A stretch of DNA of 64,000 nucleotides from NCBI RefSeq assembly GCF_900095865.1, contig NZ_FMIZ01000007.1, positions 248,001 through 312,000 on the forward strand. Reading direction: 5' to 3'. Positions 54,215 to 63,081 of this stretch are shown one piece after another. A program made the translations under genes and the position numbers. Source of the DNA: Massilioclostridium coli. Lineage in GTDB: Bacteria > Bacillota > Clostridia > Oscillospirales > Ruminococcaceae. The notes beneath the pieces are model-generated. The model was given only the letters and a program-made list of their open reading frames with translations. It made no database searches and had not been told where the DNA came from. How positions within the stretch are numbered: position 1 is the stretch's first letter; the number at the start of each line of letters is the position of its first letter.

Positions 54215-56052
54215 AGCCTGTTGATGTGCTGAAAAAATATATTTTGCCGAACCTCCCCTATCTGATGTTCTTATGGATCTTTGCAAAGATCGGTGAGGCG
54301 GTACGTCTTGCCCCAGGATATGATGCTTCCACGAAGCTGCTTGGACTTTCTCAGGGATTTTCTGTTGCTTTCCAGTCTTTTATGCCGGGAGCTGCTATGG
54401 ACTATCTGATCGGATTATGCGGTGCTGTCCTGATCCGGCTTGTTGTTTATGTGAAAGGGAAAAATGCAAAGAAGTATCGTAAAAATGTAGAATATGGTTC
54501 AGCCCGATGGGGAACGAAAGCCGATATTGCTCCTTTTATGGATCCCAAACCGGAAAACAATATCATTCTGACGCAGACCGAGGGCTTGATGATGTCCGGC
54601 CGTCCAAAGAATCCCGCTTATGCCCGCAATAAGAATGTCCTTGTTGTGGGTGGTTCAGGAAGCGGTAAGACGAGATTTTTTATAAAACCCAATTTAATGC
54701 AGCTTCACAGCAGCTACGTCGTCACAGATCCGAAAGGAACTGTCCTTGTGGAATGTGGAAAGTTGCTTTCCCGCGGTGCTCCTAAAATCGGGAAGGACGG
54801 AAAACCTGTCAGGAATAAAAAAGGAAAAATCGTATGCGAACCGTACCGCATTAAGGTTTTCAACACTATTAACTTCAAGAAGTCTATGCACTATAACCCT
54901 TTTGCCTATATTCATTGTGAAAAGGATATTTTAAAGCTGGTAACGGTTTTGATTGCAAACACGAAAGGCGAAGGAAAAGCCGGGGATGACTTTTGGGTGA
55001 AGGCGGAAACTTTGCTCTATACCGCTTTGATCGGATATATCTATTATGAAGCGCCGAAGAATGAGCAGAACTTCACAACTCTTGTGGAAATGATAAATGC
55101 AATGGAGGTCCGCGAAGATGATGAAACCTTTAAAAATGCCGTGGATCTCCTTTTTGACGCTCTGGAACAGAAAGATCCCGATCACTTTGCGGTACGCCAG
55201 TATAAGAAATATAAGTTAGCTGCCGGAAAGACGGCAAAATCAATCCTCATTTCCTGCGGCGCCCGTCTTGCTCCGTTTGATATTCGGGAAGTACGTGAGA
55301 TCACAATGTATGACGAGCTGGAGCTGGATATGGTCGGCGACCGGAAAACTGCGCTTTTCTTCATTATCTCAGATACGGACGCAACCTTTAACTTCCTTGT
55401 CAGTATGGCGTACACACAGTTATTCAATCTTCTTTGTGAGCGTGCAGACGATCAGTATGGAGGACGGCTGCCGGTGCATGTGCGCTGTCTGATTGACGAA
55501 GCGGCAAATATCGGTCAGATTCCAAACCTGGAAAAGCTGATGGCAACGATCCGTTCCAGGGAAATTTCAGCTTGTCTCGTGCTGCAGGCGCAGAGTCAGC
55601 TCAAAGCGCTCTATAAAGATAACATGGACACAATTATCGGGAATTGTGACAGCAGCTTATTTTTAGGTGGTAAGGAAGAAACAACCCTTAAAAGCTGGAG
55701 CTCTCTGTTAGGAAAAGAAACGATTGATATGTATAACACCAGTATTACCAAAGGTAATCAGGAAAGCCACGGTCAGAACTTTCAAAAGCTCGGTAAAGAG
55801 CTGATGTCTGTGGATGAACTGGCAGTTATGGACGGCGGAAAATGTCTGCTTCAAGTACGCGGGGTACGCCCTTTCCTCTCCCGGAAATATGACATTACCA
55901 AACATCCGAACTATAAGTATCTTTCTGATTACAGCGAAAAGAATACATTTGATATTGAAAAATATCTTTCCACCAACCTGCAGGTCAATCCTGATGAAAT
56001 GTTCCTGAACTATGAGATTTCCCAAAAGGAACTTGCGGAAGAAATTGCTTAG
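54211..56052 (+). CDS. VirD4/PcfC-type coupling protein (CD1115 family)
   Basis: A 613-residue type IV coupling ATPase. Two N-terminal membrane helices (about 14-32 and 60-82) precede Walker A, VGGSGSGKT (147-154), and Walker B in CLIDEAANIGQIPNLEKLM. ISACLVLQAQSQLKALY follows. It docks the relaxosome to the conjugation channel and powers DNA export. Here the channel genes that normally follow Maff2 are missing. Its sequence and architecture are those of a full-length VirD4 of a clostridial ICE, unlike the shorter coupling ATPase at 38 kb. Confidence 0.92.
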   Translation: MKPVDVLKKYILPNLPYLMFLWIFAKIGEAVRLAPGYDASTKLLGLSQGFSVAFQSFMPGAAMDYLIGLCGAVLIRLVVYVKGKNAKKYRKNVEYGSARWGTKADIAPFMDPKPENNIILTQTEGLMMSGRPKNPAYARNKNVLVVGGSGSGKTRFFIKPNLMQLHSSYVVTDPKGTVLVECGKLLSRGAPKIGKDGKPVRNKKGKIVCEPYRIKVFNTINFKKSMHYNPFAYIHCEKDILKLVTVLIANTKGEGKAGDDFWVKAETLLYTALIGYIYYEAPKNEQNFTTLVEMINAMEVREDDETFKNAVDLLFDALEQKDPDHFAVRQYKKYKLAAGKTAKSILISCGARLAPFDIREVREITMYDELELDMVGDRKTALFFIISDTDATFNFLVSMAYTQLFNLLCERADDQYGGRLPVHVRCLIDEAANIGQIPNLEKLMATIRSREISACLVLQAQSQLKALYKDNMDTIIGNCDSSLFLGGKEETTLKSWSSLLGKETIDMYNTSITKGNQESHGQNFQKLGKELMSVDELAVMDGGKCLLQVRGVRPFLSRKYDITKHPNYKYLSDYSEKNTFDIEKYLSTNLQVNPDEMFLNYEISQKELAEEIA

Positions 56053-56131
56053 TCATTTCATTGGAGAGTTTAATGTAGTATAATATCAATATAGAAGAAC
56101 AACAAATTGGAATTTGCAGAGGAGGGCAGTT

Positions 56132-56512
56132 ATGAAAAAAGAATTAAGACAAATCTTATTTATTTGTGCCTTTTTAATCATTGGTTGTGTAATTGGTTAT
56201 TTTTTCGCTGTTAATCAAATAAATCAGTTTAAGAACCCTGATTTTATTGCACTTTTAGCCAGTCATAATATGCCTGTTCCAGAACCCGTAGACATTACAA
56301 TGAGTATTACGTTATTCGGTTGGCTTTTCTCTGGAATAGCTACAGGAATTATTTTTTATTTGAATATATCTAAAAAATGGTTAACACCTATTGCTCCTAA
56401 AATTTTTATGGGAATCATTACATTTCCATTTTATACATTAGCAGGAGTAATTGGAGTAATTCCCTTTACTATTTATAATGGGATTATGCTATTTAGAAAG
56501 AACTTGCGATAA
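56132..56512 (+). CDS. Small three-helix membrane protein
   Basis: A 126-residue protein with three predicted membrane segments (about 7-27, 55-75 and 85-115). No recognised family. The ATG at 56132 lies after GAGGAGGGCAG. In related elements Maff2 normally follows VirD4 directly, so this gene and the adjacent IS110 are an insertion at that point. Its low GC matches the chromosomal side more than the ICE. Confidence 0.6.
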   Translation: MKKELRQILFICAFLIIGCVIGYFFAVNQINQFKNPDFIALLASHNMPVPEPVDITMSITLFGWLFSGIATGIIFYLNISKKWLTPIAPKIFMGIITFPFYTLAGVIGVIPFTIYNGIMLFRKNLR

Positions 56513-56884
56513 TATTGTATTGGGAAAAACCATATGCTTCAACCAAATCCCAGTTTGTTGAACGAAATTTTAAATAAGAAATTAGACTAATTTAAGTCTG
56601 CTGATTTGATTTTTTCATCTTAGCAGGCTTATTTAGTACCATAAAAGTGTAGTTGTTAGAGAGTAATTAACTCTGACATCTGCACTTATTTTATAATAAG
56701 GGGAGTAATTGGTCTGACGTGGGCTTATTTGGGTCATTGCATCCGTCATAAAAACCGTTAACCAACCCCCTTATTATAAGCATTCGATTAAGCAGGTAGG
56801 GATTCGCTCCCGCGTAACCAACTAAACTGGATGGTAATAAGTGCGGCTGGAACAATTACGAAAAACAGTTATAGGAGGTTCAAG
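56513..56884. other. IS110 left-end region
   Basis: A 372-base non-coding stretch between the small membrane gene and the IS110 transposase. It holds a hairpin AAGTCTGCT/AGCAGGCTT (about 56596-56633) and the candidate bridge RNA (listed). No gene. Confidence 0.6.
56682..56844 (+). ncRNA. Candidate bridge RNA of the IS110 element
   Basis: The stretch just upstream of the transposase folds as nested stems. GCACTTATT (56682-56690) pairs with AATAAGTGC (56836-56844). TTATAATAAGGGG (56691-56703) pairs with CCCCTTATTATAA (56767-56779). TTGGT pairs with ACCAA inside. A hairpin GGGA/TCCC occupies 56799-56811. Large single-stranded loops remain inside the main stem. Position (left end), length (163 bases) and looped-stem shape fit IS110 bridge RNAs. 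Not shown experimentally here. Confidence 0.55.
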
Positions 56885-58110
56885 ATGATAAGTGTAGGAA
56901 TTGATATATCGAAAGGGAAAAGCACTATCTGCATACTTAAGCCATACGGAGAAATAGTGTGCCGACCTTTTGAAATGCAGCATGTAGAGAAGGATTTGGA
57001 AGCATTTCATGGTTTGCTTCAAAGATTGGATGGAGAGATACGAATTGTAATGGAGGCTACTGGAATTTACCATCTTCCTATTTTGACATTCCTTCATGAC
57101 AAAGGATATTTCGTATCTGTTGTTAATCCATTTGCAATGAAAAAATATGCGAAAGACAACAGTATCAGAGGGGCAAAAACCGATAAGCTTGATTCCATGA
57201 TGATTGCGAACTACGGAATCGAGAAATGGTTTAAGTTACAAAAATATGAGGGCGCTGAAGAAACCTATGCGGAACTTAAACTTCTGGGTCGCAGATACCG
57301 CTACTATATGGATCTTCATGTGAAAGCCTTGCAGGAGTTGACGCATCTCCTAGATTATGTGATGCCAGGTATCAAGAAGATGTTTAACAGTTGGAATGAA
57401 GCTAATGGAAAGGACAAACTCAGCGACTTTGTGGAAAGATTCTGGCACTTTGATCTAATTACATCTATGAGCCTTGAAAAATTCACAGAGGAATATATTG
57501 CCTGGGCAGAAGAAAAGAAATACCACCGAAGCAGATCCAAGGCTGAGGCAGTCTATGAATTATCTTCAAGTGGCATTCCCACACTGTCGTCCGGTACCCC
57601 ATCGACCAAAATGTTAGTACAGGAAGCAGTATCAACATTGAGAACTGTAGATAGTTCTCTGTCTCTCATTTTAACACGAATGCAGACGCTTGCGAAGTCC
57701 CTTCCTGAATATTCAACGGTCAGGGAAATGGGCGGAGTTGGTGATGTCCTTGCAGTCAAATTGATTGCAGAGATTGGCGATGTGAGAAGGCTGCACAGTG
57801 CAAAGGCCCTCATAGCATGGGCTGGAATAGATCCACCACCGTATGAATCGGGGCAGTTTATTGGATCAAAACGCAAGATAACGAAACGAGGGTCTTCAAC
57901 GCTGAGGAAGGTCGGATATGAGGTGATGCGAGTCCTAAAGAGTCATCCCGCGCCGAAAGATGATGCTGTGTATAACTACATTTTGAAAAAGGAAAGTGAG
58001 GGTAAAAGTAAGAAACATGCAAAGATTGCTGGTTTGAATAAATTTCTGCGGATTTATTATGCAAGGGTAACGGAAATTTACCAATAAGGCAAAAATCTTA
58101 CGTGATTATA
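56690..58110 (+). mobile_element. IS110 family insertion sequence (ends approximate)
   Basis: A single transposase with a structured non-coding left end. IS110 elements lack terminal inverted repeats, so I cannot fix the ends; TTAGCAGG occurs on both sides (about 56621 and 58202) and may mark the insertion, or may be chance. Confidence 0.55.
56885..58087 (+). CDS. IS110 family DEDD transposase
   Basis: A 400-residue recombinase. The N-terminal RuvC-like DEDD fold shows GIDISKGKST (first Asp), VMEATGIYH (Glu) and RGAKTDKLDSMMIANYG (last acids). The C-terminal Tnp2/Ser domain contains REMGGVGDVLAVKLIAEIGD (HhH-like) and KRKITKRGSSTLRKVGYE, with the presumed nucleophilic Ser. Full length and apparently intact. 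I start at ATG 56885, after ATAGGAGG. IS110 enzymes use a bridge RNA from the element's non-coding end to choose donor and target. Confidence 0.92.
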   Translation: MISVGIDISKGKSTICILKPYGEIVCRPFEMQHVEKDLEAFHGLLQRLDGEIRIVMEATGIYHLPILTFLHDKGYFVSVVNPFAMKKYAKDNSIRGAKTDKLDSMMIANYGIEKWFKLQKYEGAEETYAELKLLGRRYRYYMDLHVKALQELTHLLDYVMPGIKKMFNSWNEANGKDKLSDFVERFWHFDLITSMSLEKFTEEYIAWAEEKKYHRSRSKAEAVYELSSSGIPTLSSGTPSTKMLVQEAVSTLRTVDSSLSLILTRMQTLAKSLPEYSTVREMGGVGDVLAVKLIAEIGDVRRLHSAKALIAWAGIDPPPYESGQFIGSKRKITKRGSSTLRKVGYEVMRVLKSHPAPKDDAVYNYILKKESEGKSKKHAKIAGLNKFLRIYYARVTEIYQ

Positions 58111-58138
58111 CAGGCTGGAAACAACGCCAGCCTTTTTG
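58111..58138 (+). terminator. Terminator after the IS110 transposase
   Basis: GGCTGG and CCAGCC pair, with an 8-base loop and five T's. Confidence 0.75.
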
Positions 58139-58173
58139 TTGTACACAAAAATAGATTGATGAAGTAATTTTTA

Positions 58174-58217
58174 AAACCTGCCTAAAAGTACTTGACTTTT
58201 GTTAGCAGGTTTTTATT
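58174..58217 (+). terminator. Second terminator downstream of IS110
   Basis: AAACCTGC pairs with GCAGGTTT around an inner AAAAGT/ACTTTT stem, followed by T's. Confidence 0.65.
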
Positions 58218-58311
58218 CCCTTTTTTAAAGGAGGTATGTACTTGGTAAGGATCCGTGATCCTACAGTTTCAATTTCATAAACGGATTGCAGAAATATTTC
58301 TGCTCCCTACT

Positions 58312-58348
58312 GCCCGCAGTTATCTTGTAAGGACTGCGGGCTTTCTTT
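58312..58348 (+). terminator. Terminator-like hairpin before Maff2
   Basis: GCCCGCAGT and ACTGCGGGC form a 9-bp stem with a T-rich tail. Confidence 0.65.
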
Positions 58349-58405
58349 GTTTCCGGCCGGAAGTACGACCGGATATTTTAAACAATACATTAAAGGAGGT
58401 CATTT

Positions 58406-58546
58406 ATGGATTTTTTTGCTTCTGCTATTGATACATTGCAGATTCTTGTTGTTGCTTTGGGTGCCGGTCTTGGTGCCTGGGGTGTTATCAATCTTTTGGA
58501 AGGTTACGGAAACGACAATCCGGGTGCAAATGCTCATGTACGGTAA
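58406..58546 (+). pseudogene. Maff2 family protein, 3' truncated
   Basis: The first 40 residues (IDTLQILVVALGAGLGAWGVINLLEGYGNDNPGA in its core) are those of the Maff2 membrane proteins that follow VirD4 in clostridial ICEs. The sequence then diverges to ANAHVR and stops, roughly half the usual length. RBS AAAGGAGG. The break lies at about 58530, where the tet(W) segment joins. Probably non-functional. Confidence 0.85.
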
Positions 58547-58618
58547 GGAAGCAAGCAACCGAAAACAAGAGATAGACCGCCAGCACTACACTATTCCGAA
58601 CCAAAGACCAAAAGATAA

Positions 58619-58660
58619 GCATTGTGGGAAAATCTAAACTTTTGGATTTTCCTACAATGC
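58619..58660. repeat. Inverted repeat in the tet(W) upstream segment
   Basis: GCATTGTGGGAAAATC (58619-58634) pairs with GATTTTCCTACAATGC (58645-58660), one mismatch in 16. No T-tract follows. Confidence 0.8.
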
Positions 58661-58864
58661 CGACTACGGCGGAATCCTTCCCACTCCTTATATCTTTCTG
58701 TATACATTGAATTTGTATTTAGTAAAATGCAGACAACACCACGGATCGGCTTTTGGTTGGACAATTCCAACCAAACACCACAGCAGACAGCAGAAAACAT
58801 TCTGAACGCTAGGAAGCCGGTATGATTGTTACATATAAGGGGAAGAAAAATTTCTTTTAGGTAC

Positions 58865-58893
58865 TTGCTTTCCTAAAACTAATGTGATATAAT
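58865..58893 (+). promoter_or_regulatory. tet(W) promoter
   Basis: TTGCTT (58865-58870) and TATAAT (58888-58893), 17 bases apart, precede the leader peptide. Confidence 0.75.
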
Positions 58894-58922
58894 AGCATCA
58901 TTCCAAAAAAGGAGTAAAAAAT

Positions 58923-58946
58923 ATGCGGCAAGGTATTCTTAAATAA
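58923..58946 (+). CDS. tet(W) leader peptide
   Basis: A 7-residue ORF (MRQGILK) directly after AAAAAGGAG. It lies in the long leader of tet(W), as found in front of ribosomal-protection genes, and probably acts in translation-linked attenuation with the terminator at 59114-59152. Confidence 0.7.
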   Translation: MRQGILK

Positions 58947-59113
58947 AACTATAATCAAATAGTGGGAACAAAGGATTATGATAGTCCCTTTTGTGGGGGC
59001 TTGGTTTTTTGTACCCAATTTAAGAATACTTTTGCCTTATCAATTTTGACATATCCGAAAAACAGCAATCACAAACAGGTGTATGCTGTATATGTGTATG
59101 TCCGCAAATTATA

Positions 59114-59152
59114 ATCCCCAGTGGTAAAAGTATTTTACTGCTGGGGATTTTT
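59114..59152 (+). terminator. Attenuator terminator in the tet(W) leader
   Basis: ATCCCCAG and CTGGGGAT, with an inner GTAAAA/TTTTAC stem, form a strong hairpin followed by TTTTTAT. It ends 35 bases before the tet(W) start, the usual place for drug-dependent antitermination in this gene family. Confidence 0.75.
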
Positions 59153-59186
59153 ATGCCCTTTGGGGCTGTAAAGGGAGGACAATCAC

Positions 59187-61106
59187 ATGAAAATAATCAA
59201 TATTGGAATTCTTGCCCATGTAGACGCTGGAAAGACGACCTTGACGGAGAGCCTGCTATATGCCAGCGGAGCCATTTCAGAACCGGGGAGCGTCGAAAAA
59301 GGGACAACGAGGACGGACACCATGTTTTTGGAGCGGCAGCGTGGGATTACCATTCAAGCGGCAGTCACTTCCTTCCAGTGGCACAGATGTAAAGTTAACA
59401 TTGTGGATACGCCCGGCCACATGGATTTTTTGGCGGAGGTGTACCGCTCTTTGGCTGTTTTAGATGGGGCCATCTTGGTGATCTCCGCTAAAGATGGCGT
59501 GCAGGCCCAGACCCGTATTCTGTTCCATGCCCTGCGGAAAATGAACATTCCCACCGTTATCTTTATCAACAAGATCGACCAGGCTGGCGTTGATTTGCAG
59601 AGCGTGGTTCAGTCTGTTCGGGATAAGCTCTCCGCCGATATTATCATCAAGCAGACGGTGTCGCTGTCCCCGGAAATAGTCCTGGAGGAAAATACCGACA
59701 TAGAAGCATGGGATGCGGTCATCGAAAATAACGATGAATTATTGGAAAAGTATATCGCAGGAGAACCAATCAGCCGGGAAAAACTTGCGCGGGAGGAACA
59801 GCAGCGGGTTCAAGACGCCTCCCTGTTCCCAGTCTATCATGGCAGCGCCAAAAATGGCCTTGGCATTCAACCGTTGATGGATGCGGTGACAGGGCTGTTC
59901 CAACCGATTGGGGAACAGGGGGGCGCCGCCCTATGCGGCAGCGTTTTCAAGGTTGAGTACACCGATTGCGGCCAGCGGCGTGTCTATCTACGGTTATACA
60001 GCGGAACGCTGCGCCTGCGGGATACGGTGGCCCTGGCCGGGAGAGAAAAGCTGAAAATCACAGAGATGCGTATTCCATCCAAAGGGGAAATTGTTCGGAC
60101 AGACACCGCTTATCAGGGTGAAATTGTTATCCTTCCCAGCGACAGCGTGAGGTTAAACGATGTATTAGGGGACCAAACCCGGCTCCCTCGTAAAAGGTGG
60201 CGCGAGGACCCCCTCCCCATGCTGCGGACGACGATTGCGCCGAAAACGGCAGCGCAAAGAGAACGGCTGCTGGACGCTCTTACGCAACTTGCGGATACTG
60301 ACCCGCTTTTGCGTTGCGAAGTGGATTCCATCACCCATGAGATCATTCTTTCTTTTTTGGGCCGGGTGCAGTTGGAGGTTGTTTCCGCTTTGCTGTCGGA
60401 AAAATACAAGCTTGAAACAGTGGTAAAGGAACCCTCCGTCATTTATATGGAGCGGCCGCTCAAAGCAGCCAGCCACACCATCCATATCGAGGTGCCGCCC
60501 AACCCGTTTTGGGCATCCATAGGACTGTCTGTTACACCACTCTCGCTTGGCTCCGGTGTACAATACGAGAGCCGGGTTTCGCTGGGATACTTGAACCAGA
60601 GTTTTCAAAACGCTGTCAGGGATGGTATCCGTTACGGGCTGGAGCAGGGCTTGTTCGGCTGGAACGTAACGGACTGTAAGATTTGCTTTGAATACGGGCT
60701 TTATTACAGTCCGGTCAGCACGCCGGCGGACTTCCGCTCATTGGCCCCGATTGTATTGGAACAGGCATTGAAGGAATCGGGGACGCAGCTGCTGGAACCT
60801 TATCTCTCCTTCATCCTCTATGCGCCCCAGGAATACCTTTCCAGGGCTTATCATGATGCACCGAAATACTGTGCCACCATCGAAACGGCCCAGGTAAAAA
60901 AGGATGAAGTTGTCTTTACTGGCGAGATTCCCGCCCGCTGTATACAGGCATACCGTACTGATCTGGCCTTTTACACCAACGGGCGGAGCGTATGCCTTAC
61001 AGAGCTGAAAGGATATCAGGCCGCTGTCGGTCAGCCGGTCATCCAGCCCCGCCGTCCGAATAGCCGTATAGATAAGGTTCGGCATATGTTCCACAAGTTA
61101 GCTTAA
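59187..61106 (+). CDS. tet(W): Tetracycline resistance ribosomal protection protein Tet(W)
   Basis: A 639-residue EF-G-like GTPase that removes tetracycline from the ribosome. G1 is [10 protein letters not shown]2 [16 protein letters not shown]3 DTPGHMDF and G4 NKID. Its length and sequence match Tet(W) nearly throughout, including [13 protein letters not shown] segments and the C-terminal [16 protein letters not shown] is far above that of the chromosomal genes to the left, a sign of transfer. RBS AAGGGAGG. It is followed after about 50 bases by tet(40), also a tetracycline resistance gene. Expression is probably controlled by the leader. Confidence 0.95.
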   Translation: MKIINIGILAHVDAGKTTLTESLLYASGAISEPGSVEKGTTRTDTMFLERQRGITIQAAVTSFQWHRCKVNIVDTPGHMDFLAEVYRSLAVLDGAILVISAKDGVQAQTRILFHALRKMNIPTVIFINKIDQAGVDLQSVVQSVRDKLSADIIIKQTVSLSPEIVLEENTDIEAWDAVIENNDELLEKYIAGEPISREKLAREEQQRVQDASLFPVYHGSAKNGLGIQPLMDAVTGLFQPIGEQGGAALCGSVFKVEYTDCGQRRVYLRLYSGTLRLRDTVALAGREKLKITEMRIPSKGEIVRTDTAYQGEIVILPSDSVRLNDVLGDQTRLPRKRWREDPLPMLRTTIAPKTAAQRERLLDALTQLADTDPLLRCEVDSITHEIILSFLGRVQLEVVSALLSEKYKLETVVKEPSVIYMERPLKAASHTIHIEVPPNPFWASIGLSVTPLSLGSGVQYESRVSLGYLNQSFQNAVRDGIRYGLEQGLFGWNVTDCKICFEYGLYYSPVSTPADFRSLAPIVLEQALKESGTQLLEPYLSFILYAPQEYLSRAYHDAPKYCATIETAQVKKDEVVFTGEIPARCIQAYRTDLAFYTNGRSVCLTELKGYQAAVGQPVIQPRRPNSRIDKVRHMFHKLA

Positions 61107-61156
61107 CAGCTTGCAAAAGTCATATAAAATGAGATTTGAAAGGAGAATGTAACTTC

Positions 61157-62378
61157 ATGTTTGCTAAAAATTCAAAGGCATATTCTGTCTACCTGCTGTT
61201 CCGATTTGTCTGTTCCCTGGCGGTTTCTATGTCCACAGTGCTTTCCATCGTGTACCACCTGGAGGTGGTGCAGCTGGATGCTTTCCAGCTTGTCCTGGTA
61301 GGGACGGTTCTGGAGACCTCCTGCTTTCTGTTCGAGATGCCCACCGGTGTGGTGGCGGATTTGTATAGCCGTCGGCGCTCGGTGCTGATTGGAATGTTCC
61401 TCTACGGCCTGGGCTTTCTGATGGAGGGTGCGCTACCGTGGTTCGCGCCGGTTCTGCTGGCCCAGGTTGTCTGGGGTTGCGGTGATACCTTCATCACCGG
61501 CGCTCTGGAGGCGTGGATTGCCTCGGAGGAAGAGGACAAACCCATAGACAAGGTGTTCCTGCGGGGCAGTCAAATGGGGCAAATCGGCGGCGTTCTGGGC
61601 GTGGTGCTGGGCACACTGCTGGGAAACATAAACCTGCAAATGCCTCTCATCTTGGGGGGGCAGTTTGTGCTTGTTGTTGGGGCTGGTGTTGGGTCGCATC
61701 ATGCCAGAAACCAACTTCTCCCCTGCTATTGAGGAACGGCAGGGCTTGCTTAAAGACTTTGTCTGCCTGTTCAAGCTCAACCTGGGCTTTGTGAAAGGCG
61801 CACCTGTGTTGCTGGCGCTCTTAGCAATCACACTATGCGGGGGACTTGCCAGTGAAGGCTTTGACCGGCTCTCCACCGCTCATTTTCTGGATGACACGGT
61901 AATACCCGTTATCGGGCCGCTGAACAGCGTCACTTGGTTCGGTGTTATCAGTCTTATCGGCAGCGGCTTAGGTATTCTGGCTTCTCAGTTGCTCATCGCC
62001 CGCATGGAGAAAAAAGGGACTGTCAGCCGAACCAGTGTGGTCATGTCCACCAGCGCCGGGTATATCCTGTGCCTGGTTCTCTTCGCGGTGGGGCGGAGCT
62101 TTTGGTTCATGTTGTTGGTGTTCCTGCTGGCGGGGCTTATGCGCACCATCAAGGAGCCTGTGCTGGCCGCCTGGATGAACGACCATGTGGATGAGAAAAT
62201 GCGCGCCACAGTCTTTTCCACCAGCGGACAGCTGGACTCTTTCGGGCAGATCATCGGCGGGCCTATTGTGGGGCTGGTAGCCCAGCAGGTGTCCATACCC
62301 TGGGGGCTGGTCTGTACCGCTTTCCTGCTGTTGCCCGCGCTGTTCTTAGTGCCGGTGGCGGGAAAGAAGCGGGATTGA
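61157..62378 (+). pseudogene. tet(40): Tetracycline efflux pump Tet(40), frameshifted
   Basis: An MFS drug/H+ antiporter. The first frame (61157-61732) starts MFAKNSKAYSVYLLFR behind AAAGGAGA and reads correctly through LILGGQFVLVVG. It then runs out of phase and stops 18 codons later. The second frame (61665-62378) picks up LVLGRIMPETNFSPA and continues to the normal end. The span is 1222 bases, one more than a 406-codon Tet(40) plus stop. I place the extra base in the GGGG run at 61679-61682. It may be a real mutation or a sequencing error. Without correction the pump is truncated. Confidence 0.85.
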
Positions 62379-62615
62379 TATGGCATAGTTAAGTTTACTG
62401 ACGAGCGGGAGATTACTTCCGCTCGTCTTCATTTAGTAGCGCAAAATTTGAGGACTCTTTATTTCCTTATTCGGTATAGCGGAGGCGGCTGTCAATTCGA
62501 CATAATTTTCTTGTGATACTTTACCGTACATGAGCATTTGTTTCGTATTTGAAAGAACAAACTCACCAAATAAAAAAAACGATATTCGGGTGGGTTATTT
62601 TGTTATACCCTAAAT
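62379..62615. other. Spacer downstream of tet(40)
   Basis: Apart from the hairpin at 62400-62427, I see no gene. The segment contains AT-rich sequence with ATTCGGGTGGGTTATTTTG-type stretches, and leads into the relaxase fragment. Confidence 0.45.
62400..62434 (+). terminator. Terminator of the tet module
   Basis: GACGAGCGG and CCGCTCGTC form a perfect 9-bp stem with a weak T tail, 22 bases after tet(40). Confidence 0.7.
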
Positions 62616-62792
62616 TACCCTCTGAGTAAGCACGACCTTAAAGACTTAAAGGAACGGTGCAACGAGCAGAGCTGGGAACAGGGCTTGCATGTGCCGGAGA
62701 AAGGAAAGACATTTGCTGGAGAAGTCCGGGAAGAAACGGTGGCATGGAGCAAAGACACCTACCAGCTTTTGAAAACGGCAAGTTTCCCTTGA
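62616..62792 (+). pseudogene. MobA/relaxase fragment
   Basis: The frame reads SKHDLKDLKERCNEQSWEQG, VPEKGKTFAGEVREE and VAWSKDTYQLLK, then ends at TGA 62790. It matches an internal portion of relaxases of Tn1549-like ICEs (DLKxRCN ... VPxKGxTFxGEVREE ... WxKxTYQLL). No start codon or HUH catalytic region is present. It is a 58-codon remnant that joins directly to the next gene. Confidence 0.75.
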
Positions 62793-62799
62793 CTATCTG

Positions 62800-63081
62800 A
62801 TGAACGAGAAGTTTGTCCAGTTTGCCGCGTCGGAGCCGGACGAGGAATACCCATTTACCGTCTGCGGTCAGACCGTCCTGCTCTGCAACGCCGCCCTTGC
62901 CGACGCGATCTCTGTTTTGCCGGAGCAGACGCGGGAAGAAATCCTGCGCTATTACTTTCTGCGCCAGCCGCAGCGCGTGATCGGCGCGTGTATTGGCCGG
63001 TCACGCAGCACAGCGGGGCGGCATATCCAGCTTGCCTTGCAGCGGCTACGCGAAGAAATGGGGGTGAGCCGGTATGAGTAG
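62800..63081 (+). CDS. Sigma-70-like factor, region 4, ICE type
   Basis: A 93-residue protein with a region-4 helix-turn-helix: LPEQTREEILRYYFLRQPQRVIGACIGRSRSTAGRHIQLALQRLREEM. This family occurs in clostridial ICEs as a small regulator. The N-terminus may be altered, since the frame is open only from 62773, at the junction with the relaxase fragment. The next gene overlaps it by eight bases. Confidence 0.75.
   Translation: MNEKFVQFAASEPDEEYPFTVCGQTVLLCNAALADAISVLPEQTREEILRYYFLRQPQRVIGACIGRSRSTAGRHIQLALQRLREEMGVSRYE

Larger units (their letters stand above)
58088..58405. other. Spacer between IS110 and Maff2
   Basis: About 320 bases. Three hairpins are recognised (listed). An ATG at 58236 after AAAGGAGG encodes a 14-codon peptide only (MYLVRIRDPTVSIS), and I do not call it a gene. 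Confidence 0.5.
43433..58546 (+). mobile_element. Front part of a clostridial ICE, truncated on the right
   Basis: A run of plus-strand genes with tight spacing and overlaps: replication-initiator-like protein, DUF3991/Toprim, HTH, accessory proteins, LPD1 zincin, YodL-like protein, PcfB, VirD4, then Maff2. This is the order found in the Tn1549-like/CD1115-type conjugative elements of gut Firmicutes. It stops inside Maff2. VirB6, PrgI, VirB4, the peptidoglycan hydrolase and an intact relaxase are absent from the window. Confidence 0.8.
58547..58922. other. Junction segment upstream of tet(W)
   Basis: No recognised gene. It contains a 16-bp imperfect inverted repeat (58619-58660, listed) and a 32-codon frame starting at 58727 that I cannot support as a gene. 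Confidence 0.5.

Noticed and set aside
58236..58280. 14-codon ORF with strong RBS before Maff2
   Set aside because: Too short to support, although the RBS is good; kept only as a note in the spacer entry.
58727..58825. 32-codon ORF upstream of tet(W)
   Set aside because: No RBS and no recognised family; it may be a fragment of a gene lost at the junction.
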